In this document: piece after piece, positions 49,947-58,128 of the stretch | Layout of the letters: each line of letters starts with the position of its first letter | Numbering within the stretch: position 1 is the stretch's first letter | Assembly: GCA_963675655.1 (NCBI GenBank) | Contig: OY776489.1 | Coordinates: 248,001-312,000, forward strand | Direction of reading: 5' to 3' | Source of the DNA: CAXXOK01 sp963675655 | GTDB taxonomy: Bacteria > Bacillota > Clostridia > Christensenellales > Aristaeellaceae | Length of the DNA stretch: 64,000 nt | Notes under the pieces: model-generated | The model's input: the letters and a program-made list of their open reading frames with translations, nothing else | The model's database searches: none | What the model was told of the DNA's origin: nothing | Program-made: the position numbers and the translations under genes

Positions 49947-51159
49947 ATCCCCCCAATACCTTATGTACGCAATCCGGCAGCGCATGGTCGTTGATGACGG
50001 TGAAATCCGCCGCAGCCCGGTAAAACGGCGCGCGTTCCTTTTCCATATGTTTGAGCGCCGTAAGCCCGGTAGAGAGCGGACGACCTTCGGTTTTCAGTTT
50101 TTCCAGCGGACGCATCAACCGCACAACAATGCCGTTCATACGCATATTCTGTCGGTTTTCCTGCCGCAACACCGCACCGCCGCCAGTAGAAAGCACCTGC
50201 CCGCTTTTGGCGCAATACGCAGCCAGCACCTCCGCCTCCAGCGCGCGGAATGCCGCTTCGCCATCTTCCGCAAAGATTTGCGGAATCGGTTTGCCCGCCC
50301 GCTTTACAATTTGACTGTCCACATCCACAAAGGGCATGTGCAGCACCTTGGCACAGCGTCTGCCAACCACGGTTTTCCCGCTGCCGGGCATCCCAACAAT
50401 GACCAGATTGCTTACTTCCCGACGCAAAGCTAGCTCCGCGGCCAGCACGGTTTGTGCAGGCCGTTCCTGCCCGTCGAACAGTTCGCGCGCTCGGGCCGCC
50501 TGCCACACCAGCATGCTAAGCCCTCCGGCGTGGGGAATACCAAGCTCCTCCGCCTGCTGCAACAGCCGCGTACGCAGCGGATTATACACCACATCCAGCA
50601 CACCTTCCAGTATGGGAAACCGTAATAGGTCTACTGGAGCTGCCGCAATCGCCGGGTACATACCCACCGGCGTTGCATTAATCAGGATGGCCGCGTCGGC
50701 ATGACGATCCAGATGATCGTAGTCATCCTCCCCGTGACGGGATATGACGACCGCCTCGCCGCCAGCCGTACGCACCACATGGCAAGCCGTCAGGCTTGTG
50801 CCTCCACTGCCCAGTACCAGCGTTTTTTTACCAGCAAAGTCAATGCCTGCATTTTCCGCCATTTTGGCAAACCCATACGCATCGGTGTTGTCCCCCAGCA
50901 GCGTGCCGTCCGCACGCTTTACCAGCGTGTTCACACTGCCAATGGCCTGCGCTGTTTCGCCCAGTGCATCGCAATACGGAATCACTGCACGTTTATAGGG
51001 GATGGTTACATTCAGCCCCAGAAAATCCCGCTCGGTCAGAAAAGCATCCAACTCCTCCGGGGGCAGGGGGTGCAGCGTATAATCCCCGTCTCCCAGCAAT
51101 GCATGCAGGCGCGGGGAATAGCTGTGTCCCAAAGGATTCCCAATCAATCCGTATCGCAT
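49924..51159 (-). CDS. aroEK: Bifunctional shikimate dehydrogenase-shikimate kinase (AroE-AroK fusion)
   Basis: 411 residues. Residues 1-245 are AroE: shikimate-binding SYSP (13-16), NVTIPYK with catalytic K56, NTD with D93, NADP loop GSGGTS (117-122). Residues 250-411 are AroK: Walker A GMPGSGKT (256-263), DVD (279-281), GGG (326-328) and a lid Arg region near 370-380. The fusion catalyses two consecutive steps, dehydroshikimate to shikimate 3-phosphate. Frame is continuous. Confidence 0.93.
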   Translation of the reverse strand: MRYGLIGNPLGHSYSPRLHALLGDGDYTLHPLPPEELDAFLTERDFLGLNVTIPYKRAVIPYCDALGETAQAIGSVNTLVKRADGTLLGDNTDAYGFAKMAENAGIDFAGKKTLVLGSGGTSLTACHVVRTAGGEAVVISRHGEDDYDHLDRHADAAILINATPVGMYPAIAAAPVDLLRFPILEGVLDVVYNPLRTRLLQQAEELGIPHAGGLSMLVWQAARARELFDGQERPAQTVLAAELALRREVSNLVIVGMPGSGKTVVGRRCAKVLHMPFVDVDSQIVKRAGKPIPQIFAEDGEAAFRALEAEVLAAYCAKSGQVLSTGGGAVLRQENRQNMRMNGIVVRLMRPLEKLKTEGRPLSTGLTALKHMEKERAPFYRAAADFTVINDHALPDCVHKVLGGYDEALRH

Positions 51160-51162
51160 AGG

Positions 51163-52308
51163 CTAAATCTCACTATAACTGCCAAGGTATGTAAAGGTTT
51201 CCGGTCCCGCATCCAGCTCGCACAGCAATTGCAGCGCTTCGGGCGCATATACGGACGCATCCAAATCAAAGTAGAACATGAATTCAAAATCGGTTCCCGC
51301 GATAGGGCGGCTCTCTATTTTGGTCAGGTTGAGGCCAAGGGCGGCAAATCTGGCGATCATCGCGTAAAGCGCGCCAGGCGTATGGCGCACATTGAGCATC
51401 AGGCTCATGCGGTTTGCGCCGGGGTAGATTTGCAATTCCTTAGCAATGCAGATGAAGCGCGTATAATTGCTGTCGCTGTCGCTTACATCCTCCGCTACAA
51501 CATTCAAGCCGTAAAGCGCCGCGCAAGCAGGCGAGGAAATCGCCGCAATATCGTTGCGCGCATTATTGCTGACATACTGGGCCGCTTCGGCGGTATTGCC
51601 AAAAACTGTAATTTTGACCCCCTGCAGCCCCTTGAGAAATCTGCCGCACTGGCCGATCGCCTGCTCGTGGGAAACCACTTCCTTAATATCCGAAAGCTTT
51701 ACGCCGGGTTTAGCCAGCAACCGGTGATCGATTTTCAGGCGGACGCTACGCACGATGGAAAACTGGTACTTTCGCATCAAGTCGTATACCTCGGCTACGG
51801 AGCCGTAGGAGCTGTTTTCAATCGGCAGTACACCATAGGCACACAGCCCGCCCTCAATCGCCTGAAAGACACCTTCAAACCGCTTGAAGTACATCAGGCT
51901 CGGAAGCGCAAACAGTTTATCCACCGCCTGCTGGCTATACGCGCCTTCCACGCCCTGGCAGGCAACCACCGCGCGCTTGGGAAACACCTTTGGCGTGGCT
52001 TCAATCGCGTGCTGAATATGGTTGGTAAGCTCTGTTTCACCCGCCATATAGCGCTGCTGCCAGGTACGGCTAAGATCGAAAATCGTATTATACAGCAGTT
52101 TTACATTCACTGCCATGGCTTCGTCGCAATCCTTGGTAACGCGGCTGATCACTTCACGCTCGCGCGCAGGGTCCAGAACCGGCAGCCCGTTTTGCTGTTT
52201 ATACTTGGCGATTTCAAGCGCTGTTTCCATCCGGGTGACAAACGCTTTGGCCATCGTGTTGTCGCATTCGTTAATTTGATCCCGCAGAGCATCCAAATCC
52301 ATTGTCAT
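51163..52308 (-). CDS. pheA: Bifunctional chorismate mutase/prephenate dehydratase
   Basis: 381 residues. Chorismate mutase (1-90, LDALRDQINECD), prephenate dehydratase (about 110-290, with the NYTRF motif), and an ACT regulatory domain (about 300-381) with the phenylalanine-binding ESRP. Makes phenylpyruvate and should be inhibited by Phe. In-frame ATGs at 52308 and 52302; either could be used. Confidence 0.94.
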   Translation of the reverse strand: MTMDLDALRDQINECDNTMAKAFVTRMETALEIAKYKQQNGLPVLDPAREREVISRVTKDCDEAMAVNVKLLYNTIFDLSRTWQQRYMAGETELTNHIQHAIEATPKVFPKRAVVACQGVEGAYSQQAVDKLFALPSLMYFKRFEGVFQAIEGGLCAYGVLPIENSSYGSVAEVYDLMRKYQFSIVRSVRLKIDHRLLAKPGVKLSDIKEVVSHEQAIGQCGRFLKGLQGVKITVFGNTAEAAQYVSNNARNDIAAISSPACAALYGLNVVAEDVSDSDSNYTRFICIAKELQIYPGANRMSLMLNVRHTPGALYAMIARFAALGLNLTKIESRPIAGTDFEFMFYFDLDASVYAPEALQLLCELDAGPETFTYLGSYSEI

Positions 52309-52335
52309 CGCTTCCTTTTCGTATCAAAATCGTGA

Positions 52336-53394
52336 TCAGGCTTCCATCGCCGCTGCCGCAAGCTCCGGTAGGCGGTTAACAGGTAGCTTGTACAGTTCGC
52401 ATTCCCCTATTTTCCTTGGTAGTACAAAGGTAATGGTATCCCCGGCGCGTTTCTTATCCACCAGGGCTACGGCTGCCAGCTGCTCCGGCGTAAAGCCCGC
52501 GCTGACCGGTAGTTTATTGTTTTGCAATGCCTTTATAATATGGGTAACCACTTCCGGTTCGCACCGCCCCAGCCGCACGGCGATACGCGCCGCATACACC
52601 ATGCCGATAGCAACGGCGTACCCGTGCGGGATTGTATACCGGCTGCACTGCTCAACGGCATGGCCGAGCGTATGCCCCAAATTCAATGTCTTTCTGCGGC
52701 CCGCCTCACACTCATCCTCTGCGCACACATCCGCTTTAATAGTAACGCAGCGCTCAATAACATCTTCAATCCCGTTTTGGTAATCACCCTGCGCTAACGT
52801 GGCAAACAAGTCCGCATCGCACAGAACGCCATACTTTACCGCCTCCGCCGCGCCATCGGCAAATACAGCTTCGGGCAGGGTGGATAGCACATTGGGATCG
52901 CACAGCACCCCAATCGGCTGATGGAAAGCTCCCGCCAGATTTTTCCCCATTGGCAGGTCAATCCCCGTTTTCCCACCGACTGAGCTGTCCACCATCGCTA
53001 GAAAAGTTGTCGGGATTTGCGCAACGGCAATGCCGCGCAGGTACGTAGCCGCCGCAAAGCCGGCCATATCGCCGGTGACCCCGCCGCCCAGCGCAACGAC
53101 GACGTCGCTGCGGGTCAGGTGGTTTTCCGCCAGAAAGTTCAGCATCTTGCCATAGGTATCCAGTGTTTTAGAGGCTTCGCCATGGGGAAAGCACATCCTC
53201 ACAACGCGAAAACCCGCCTTCGCCAGCGACGCTTCCACCGTTTCCCCATACAGCGCATCTACCGTATCATCAGCAATCAGTGCTGCGGTATGCGCCTTGG
53301 TAAGCCCGGCCAGCCATGCGCCCGCAGTAGGCAGCGCACCGCGCCCAATGGACACCTGATAGGGTTTGCCCGTTTGCACCGCTACGGTTTTCAT
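52336..53394 (-). CDS. aroB: 3-dehydroquinate synthase
   Basis: 352 residues. NAD-binding GGGVTGDMAGFAAATYLRG near 103, GGKTGID near 137, zinc ligands including the HTLGH motif (LNLGHTLGHAVE near 239). Converts DAHP to 3-dehydroquinate. Overlaps tyrA by four bases. Confidence 0.95.
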   Translation of the reverse strand: MKTVAVQTGKPYQVSIGRGALPTAGAWLAGLTKAHTAALIADDTVDALYGETVEASLAKAGFRVVRMCFPHGEASKTLDTYGKMLNFLAENHLTRSDVVVALGGGVTGDMAGFAAATYLRGIAVAQIPTTFLAMVDSSVGGKTGIDLPMGKNLAGAFHQPIGVLCDPNVLSTLPEAVFADGAAEAVKYGVLCDADLFATLAQGDYQNGIEDVIERCVTIKADVCAEDECEAGRRKTLNLGHTLGHAVEQCSRYTIPHGYAVAIGMVYAARIAVRLGRCEPEVVTHIIKALQNNKLPVSAGFTPEQLAAVALVDKKRAGDTITFVLPRKIGECELYKLPVNRLPELAAAAMEA

Positions 53395-54239
53395 GCGTGA
53401 TAATCCTTTCTGTCCGCTTCCAGCTTCTGTTCCCGCCCGGCTTGCAACAGCGCATGCAGCGCCGCTTCATCCATGGCGGCAAGCGCTTCCCGGTAGGCGG
53501 CAAGCCGCTGGATCAACCCGTCCAGCTCTGTAAGCAGCGGCTGCTGATTCTCTAAAAACAGTTCCGTCCACATACCCGCGTCCAGCCGTGCCACACGTGT
53601 CATATCCTTATAACTGCCCGCAGAAAAGCCGATATGGTCCAGCGCCGTCGGGCTTTTAATATAAGCGCTGCTGGCAATGTGCGCTAGCTGCGATGTATAC
53701 GCGATCACCCGGTCGTGGTTTTCCGGCGTGGTGACGGTTACACTGCCAAACCCGATTGCGCACCAGAATTTTTTAATCCGCTCCAGCAGGGCGATATCCG
53801 CGCCTTTAGGCGGAGTGAGGATCATGGACGCGTCATGGAACAGATCGGCGCCCGCGTTTTCAAACCCGCTTACCTCGCGGCCGGCCATAGGGTGCCCGCC
53901 GATAAAGGTGAATCCTTTTGCTTCCGCCAGTTTCCAAAGCGGCTGGCATACAAAGCCTTTTACGCCGCATACGTCCATAACGGTTGCTTCTTTTTTTAGC
54001 AAATCCGCATGGTTTTGCACATATTCCACAGCCGCCTGCGGGCGTGTAGCGACGATGAGCCAATCACAAATCGCCAGCCGTTCGTCCGTCAATTCCCCGT
54101 CGATCGCATCCAGCAGGCGCGCCTTATACATCACCTGCTCGTCGCTATCGTACCCAAGCACCGTATGGGGCGTATACTTTTTAATCGCTTTGGCAATGGA
54201 GCCGCCGATCAGCCCCAGGCCGACAATGGCAATCTCCAT
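53391..54239 (-). CDS. tyrA: Prephenate dehydrogenase
   Basis: 282 residues. N-terminal Rossmann domain (GLGLIGGSIAKA, 7-18), GGHPMAG near 114 (catalytic His), DHDRVIAYTSQLAHI region near 173, helical C-terminal dimer domain. No ACT domain. Makes 4-hydroxyphenylpyruvate for tyrosine. Stops just 4 bases into aroB. Confidence 0.93.
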   Translation of the reverse strand: MEIAIVGLGLIGGSIAKAIKKYTPHTVLGYDSDEQVMYKARLLDAIDGELTDERLAICDWLIVATRPQAAVEYVQNHADLLKKEATVMDVCGVKGFVCQPLWKLAEAKGFTFIGGHPMAGREVSGFENAGADLFHDASMILTPPKGADIALLERIKKFWCAIGFGSVTVTTPENHDRVIAYTSQLAHIASSAYIKSPTALDHIGFSAGSYKDMTRVARLDAGMWTELFLENQQPLLTELDGLIQRLAAYREALAAMDEAALHALLQAGREQKLEADRKDYHA

Positions 54240-54242
54240 AGC

Positions 54243-55268
54243 TTACACCGCCTTTCCGTGATCGTAGCGGCAGGCGTAGGGCAGCACGGCACGTATTGCG
54301 GCTGTAACATCCATAAAGGCCTCCGGGGTAAGGGATTGTGCTCCGTCGCTCAGCGCGTGGGAAGGATCGTTGTGTACCTCAATCATCAGTCCGTCCGCGC
54401 CCGCGGCGGCAGCAGCCAGCGCCATGGGCTTTACCAGCGCGGCGATGCCCGTGGCATGACTGGGGTCAACAATGACCGGCAGATGGCTCATTTTCTTGAG
54501 CAGCGGCACGGCAGACAAATCCAGCGTGTTACGAGATGCTGTTTCAAACGTGCGAATACCGCGTTCGCACAGCACCACTTTTGTATTCCCGCCCGCCATT
54601 ACGTATTCGGCGCTCATCAACAGCTCCTGCAGGGTGTTAGCCAAGCCGCGCTTGATAAGGATGGGCTTGCCGGTGTGCCCCAGTTCCTTGAGCAATTCAA
54701 AGTTTTGCATGTTGCGCGCGCCAACCTGAATCACGTCCACGTCGCCAAACAGTTCCAGCTGGTTTAAATCCATTATTTCCGTTACAATCGGCAACCCCGT
54801 TTGTTTCTTGGCTTCCAACAGCAGCTCCAGCCCCTGCGCGCGCAGCCCTTGGAACGCATAAGGAGAAGTGCGGGGTTTAAAAGCGCCGCCGCGGAGCATG
54901 GTAGCGCCCGCGCGCTTCACATCCGCCGCAACGGAGCAAATCTGCGCTTGGCTCTCTACGCTGCAGGGCCCGGCAATAAGGGTGAACACATCACCGCCGA
55001 TCTGGGTTTCTCCCACGGAAATGACGGTGTCCTCCTCGTGGAATTTGCGGTTCGCGTTTTTGTAGGGTTCCTGGATACGCTTTACATCTTCCACAATATC
55101 CAGCGCACGCAGCAAATCAATATCCACGGTGCTGGTATCGCCAACCAAACCCAGTATGGTATGGTTTTCCCCGTGGGATTCATGAATCGTCAAATTCCGG
55201 CTGATGAGCCATGCTTTGAGATTCTCCAATTGCTTTTGTTCGGGATCCTTTTTCAAAATGATAATCAT
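54243..55268 (-). CDS. aroF: DAHP synthase (type I-beta) with N-terminal regulatory domain
   Basis: 341 residues. Residues 1-70 form a ferredoxin-like regulatory domain; the TIM barrel follows with IAGPCSVES (about 98), RGGAFKPRTSPYAFQG (about 126) and the metal ligands in DPSHATG (about 272). First committed step: PEP plus erythrose 4-phosphate to DAHP. First structural gene of the operon, 58 bases after the attenuator terminator. Confidence 0.95.
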   Translation of the reverse strand: MIIILKKDPEQKQLENLKAWLISRNLTIHESHGENHTILGLVGDTSTVDIDLLRALDIVEDVKRIQEPYKNANRKFHEEDTVISVGETQIGGDVFTLIAGPCSVESQAQICSVAADVKRAGATMLRGGAFKPRTSPYAFQGLRAQGLELLLEAKKQTGLPIVTEIMDLNQLELFGDVDVIQVGARNMQNFELLKELGHTGKPILIKRGLANTLQELLMSAEYVMAGGNTKVVLCERGIRTFETASRNTLDLSAVPLLKKMSHLPVIVDPSHATGIAALVKPMALAAAAAGADGLMIEVHNDPSHALSDGAQSLTPEAFMDVTAAIRAVLPYACRYDHGKAV

Positions 55269-55325
55269 AGGTAATCGCTCCTTTTCTATTCTACCGTACT
55301 ACCGTTCTACAAGAGTGCTTTTATA

Positions 55326-55361
55326 TGAAAAAGCCCCCCGCAGCATTGACTGCGAGGGGCT
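55326..55361 (-). terminator. Attenuator terminator of the aro operon
   Basis: Minus strand AGCCCCTCGCA pairs with TGCGGGGGGCT (11 bp, one G-U) around 8 bases, then TTTTT. It lies between the leader peptide stop (55385) and aroF. Confidence 0.9.
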
Positions 55362-55384
55362 GACGCTTTTACCTGCGAACTTCC

Positions 55385-55477
55385 TCAACCAGTACAACGC
55401 AAATGAGCCTTACGGTAAGCATACTCCGTAAAGCTGTAGCTAAAGTAAAAGGAAGCGCCAAACAAGGTTTTCTCCAT
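55385..55477 (-). CDS. Phe/Tyr-rich leader peptide of the aro attenuator
   Basis: 30 residues with a strong ribosome site (AAAAGGAGGAGCC). The peptide contains FGASFYFSYSFTEYAY: four Phe and four Tyr in positions 6-21. A 6-bp hairpin TTACGG/CCGTAA (55410-55431) lies over the later Tyr codons and their 3' side. Stalling at Phe/Tyr codons when the charged tRNAs are scarce should change folding of the leader and let polymerase pass the terminator. Position, codon content and terminator all fit ribosome-mediated attenuation; the antiterminator strand could not be fixed by eye. Confidence 0.85.
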   Translation of the reverse strand: MEKTLFGASFYFSYSFTEYAYRKAHLRCTG

Positions 55478-55512
55478 GGTGGCTCCTCCTTTTCTATAAT
55501 GGTATTGATGCG

Positions 55513-55541
55513 ATTATACCTGCTTTTACAGGGCTTGTCAA
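55513..55541 (-). promoter_or_regulatory. Consensus promoter of the aro operon
   Basis: TTGACA (55541-55536), 17-base spacer, TATAAT (55518-55513), a perfect sigma-A promoter. Transcription should begin near 55506, giving a leader of about 240 bases before aroF. Confidence 0.93.
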
Positions 55542-55599
55542 CCTTTTGTATACAATTGAGCGGAAATCCCTGTAAAACACAGGTAAAATACCATGCGTC

Positions 55600-56442
55600 T
55601 TATTCGGGCTCGCCGGGTTTGCGCACCCAACATACGCCAAGATACGTAAGCCCCAGATGGATCGCCAGCACAGGCCCAAGGCTGCAAATACGAAGCTCTA
55701 AATCGTTACCCAGCTTGCGGCGGAGCATCTCCTGCAATTGCGGCAATTGCGGATTATTCTCCCGGCTGTGCAGTACAACAAAACTCGTGCCCTCTGGAAC
55801 GCTGTCCACCAGCATACGCAGCTGCTCGTGGCTGCCGCGTGCAACGCCCTTGGAAAATACCGACCCATTTTTAAGGTACAGTATCGGGCGCAGATTGAGT
55901 ATCGTGCTCACACTGAGGCGCACCACGCCCAACCGGCCGCTTTTACGCAGGTTGGTCATATCGTTTACGGTAAACACGTTGGCGATGTTGTTGCGCTCCT
56001 GCACCAGCACCTCCATGATTTCGGCAAGGGTTTTCCCCTGCGCAATCAACTGCTGCGCCCGTAGAATGAGGAAGAAGATGCCACCCGCCGCGTTGCGGCT
56101 GTCCAGTACCTGAATATCCTGCTCGTTTACTTCTTTGGCCGCCATCACAGCATTGGCATAGGTGCCGGAAAGCCGCGATGAAATAGTGATGCACAACACC
56201 TGCCGCCCCTTGGCCAGCTGATGCTCAAAGGCCGCAATAAATGCGGTAGCCGTCGCCTGACTGGTGCGGCGCTCAACATCCTCCCGCTCGATATAAGGTT
56301 CAAACTGTCCGTTCTCACCAATGTAATGCTCAACAAACTGCCTTTTCCCCACCGTATACGTCATGGGTACATAATGTGCGCCAAGCTGCTCGGCTTCCTG
56401 CCGGGAGATGCCCGCGGCACTATCCACCATAATTGCAATCAT
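55600..56442 (-). CDS. DegV-family fatty-acid-binding protein (FakB-like)
   Basis: 280 residues. DegV/FakB fold: VDSAAGIS at 7-14, ITISSRLSGTYANA near 95 with the Ser-Gly-Thr that holds the carboxylate, VNDMTNLRKSGRLG near 159. FakB proteins present fatty acids to kinase FakA for phosphorylation. Here it is the last gene of the fatty acid synthesis operon, overlapping accA by four bases, which supports a lipid role. Confidence 0.88.
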   Translation of the reverse strand: MIAIMVDSAAGISRQEAEQLGAHYVPMTYTVGKRQFVEHYIGENGQFEPYIEREDVERRTSQATATAFIAAFEHQLAKGRQVLCITISSRLSGTYANAVMAAKEVNEQDIQVLDSRNAAGGIFFLILRAQQLIAQGKTLAEIMEVLVQERNNIANVFTVNDMTNLRKSGRLGVVRLSVSTILNLRPILYLKNGSVFSKGVARGSHEQLRMLVDSVPEGTSFVVLHSRENNPQLPQLQEMLRRKLGNDLELRICSLGPVLAIHLGLTYLGVCWVRKPGEPE

Positions 56443-57224
56443 GTCTGGTCACCTCCGATATCGCGGAATTTTCGGTATCGATTATCGGTCAATTCTGCCA
56501 CCGGTAGCCGTGTCAGTACCGATAGTTCTTCCTGCAGAGCGCCTTTCAGCGCCGCGCATACTTTATCATGATCCCCGTTTTCTTCCGGAAAAATGCGTTC
56601 TACCATACCAAAGCCCAGCAAATCCTGTGCGGTCAAATGCAGAGCTTCGCTTGCCTGCGGTGCTTTACCCGCATCTTTCCATACGATGCTGGCGGCTCCC
56701 TCCGGCGAAATGACTGAGTAAACGGAGTTTTCCAGCATCCACACCCGGTCGGCCACACCCAGCGCCAATGCGCCGCCGCTGCCGCCTTCGCCAATTAAAA
56801 TGGAGATAATCGGTACGGTAAGCCCCATCATAGTCATCAGGTTTTCAGCAATCGCCTGTCCCTGCCCGCGCTCTTCCGCACCTACACCGCAGTACGCGCC
56901 TGCCGTATCAATAAAGCAAATTACTGGCCTGCGGAACTTTTCTGCCAGTTTCATCTGCCGAAGCGCCTTGCGGTAACCTTCCGGATGGGCGGCGCCGAAA
57001 TTGCGGCGTATCTTCTCTTGCGTGTCCACGCCTTTCTCGATGCCGATAACCGTTACAGGCATGCCCTCTAAGGCGGCTACGCCCGCTACAATCGCCGGGT
57101 CATCAGCAAAACGGCGGTCGCCGTGCATTTCCAAAAAGTCCGTAAACATCGTACGGATAAACGCCATCGCAGTTGGCCGCCCTTTGCCGCGTGCCGCCTG
57201 CACCCGTTTGTATGCCGTCGTCAT
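56439..57224 (-). CDS. accA: Acetyl-CoA carboxylase carboxyltransferase subunit alpha
   Basis: 261 residues. Carboxyltransferase alpha with ICFIDTAGAYCGVGAEERGQ near 98 and IIGEGGSGGALALG-type oxyanion region near 143. Transfers carboxyl from biotin to acetyl-CoA with AccD. Slightly short at the N-terminus compared with E. coli (319), as in other Firmicutes. Overlaps accD by four bases. Confidence 0.94.
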   Translation of the reverse strand: MTTAYKRVQAARGKGRPTAMAFIRTMFTDFLEMHGDRRFADDPAIVAGVAALEGMPVTVIGIEKGVDTQEKIRRNFGAAHPEGYRKALRQMKLAEKFRRPVICFIDTAGAYCGVGAEERGQGQAIAENLMTMMGLTVPIISILIGEGGSGGALALGVADRVWMLENSVYSVISPEGAASIVWKDAGKAPQASEALHLTAQDLLGFGMVERIFPEENGDHDKVCAALKGALQEELSVLTRLPVAELTDNRYRKFRDIGGDQT

Positions 57225-58072
57225 TGCTTCGCCTCCCCGCCATGCAGCTTAAGTAAAACCGCAAGCTCTTTTGCCTGTTCGCTGCGGGGTACGATACGGT
57301 CAATAAATCCTTTTTCCATTAAAAACTCTGCCCGCTGGAATCCCGGCGGCAACTTCTGGCGCATGGTTTGCTCAATCACGCGCGGGCCTGCAAAGCCAAT
57401 CAACGCGCGCGGCTCGGCCAAAATCACATCCGCCTCCATGGCAAAGGAAGCAACTACGCCGCCCGTAGTCGGGTTGGTGAGCACCGCAACATATAAAAGC
57501 CCCGCCTCGCTGTGCCGCAGCACTGCGCCGCTGGTTTTGGCCATCTGCATCAGCGAAAACATGCCTTCCTGAATACGCGCGCCGCCGGAAACCGTATACC
57601 CGATTACCGGCAAGCGGTGCGCCGTGGCATAGGTAAACAGGCGCGTAATCTTTTCCCCTACTACCGCGCCCATGGAGCCCATAATAAAACCCGGTTCCAT
57701 GCAGAACAGCGCGCAGGGCTCCCCGCTGATAAGCGCCGTGCCGGTAACGACCCCTTCGGTTTCCCCACTGGTTTTGCGGGCTGCTTCCAGCTTATCCGCA
57801 TATCCGGGAAATTGCAGGCGGTCTATCGTTTGTAAATTGGCATCCAGCTCCATAAAGCTGTCCGCATCCACCAGCCAGCAGATGCGCTCGCGCGCGGCAA
57901 TCGACAACAGCGCGCCACAACGCGGGCAGGTATAGTGGGCTTTGGGCAGCGATGCTTTATCCAGTGTGGTTTTACACTCTGGGCAGGCAAAGGCGGGTTT
58001 TTTCATCGTGGGCGCGTCGTGCTCGCCTTCCAGCCGGTTGTTCGGTTTTTTAAACAGGTCTTTCCGGATCAA
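57221..58072 (-). CDS. accD: Acetyl-CoA carboxylase carboxyltransferase subunit beta
   Basis: 283 residues using a TTG start at 58072, preceded by GGGAGGAAGAAG. This gives the usual family start LIRKDLFKKPN; the ATG at 58186 would overlap accC by 58 bases and add an unrelated N-terminus. A four-cysteine zinc ribbon (CPEC, CPRC) at about 31-53 is followed by the carboxyltransferase domain (SGGARIQEGM near 161). Confidence 0.92.
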   Translation of the reverse strand: MIRKDLFKKPNNRLEGEHDAPTMKKPAFACPECKTTLDKASLPKAHYTCPRCGALLSIAARERICWLVDADSFMELDANLQTIDRLQFPGYADKLEAARKTSGETEGVVTGTALISGEPCALFCMEPGFIMGSMGAVVGEKITRLFTYATAHRLPVIGYTVSGGARIQEGMFSLMQMAKTSGAVLRHSEAGLLYVAVLTNPTTGGVVASFAMEADVILAEPRALIGFAGPRVIEQTMRQKLPPGFQRAEFLMEKGFIDRIVPRSEQAKELAVLLKLHGGEAKQ

Positions 58073-58128
58073 TCGCTTCTTCCTCCCTGTATGCCGGTGA
58101 TAACAGCCGTGTAAACCGGTCTTCGGCG

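Noticed and set aside
50701..52335. 544-codon plus-strand frame
   Set aside because: Antisense to aroEK and pheA, both of which have all catalytic motifs.
55270..55541. T-box riboswitch before aroF
   Set aside because: No T-box sequence and too short a leader for stem I; a leader peptide with Phe/Tyr codons explains the region better.
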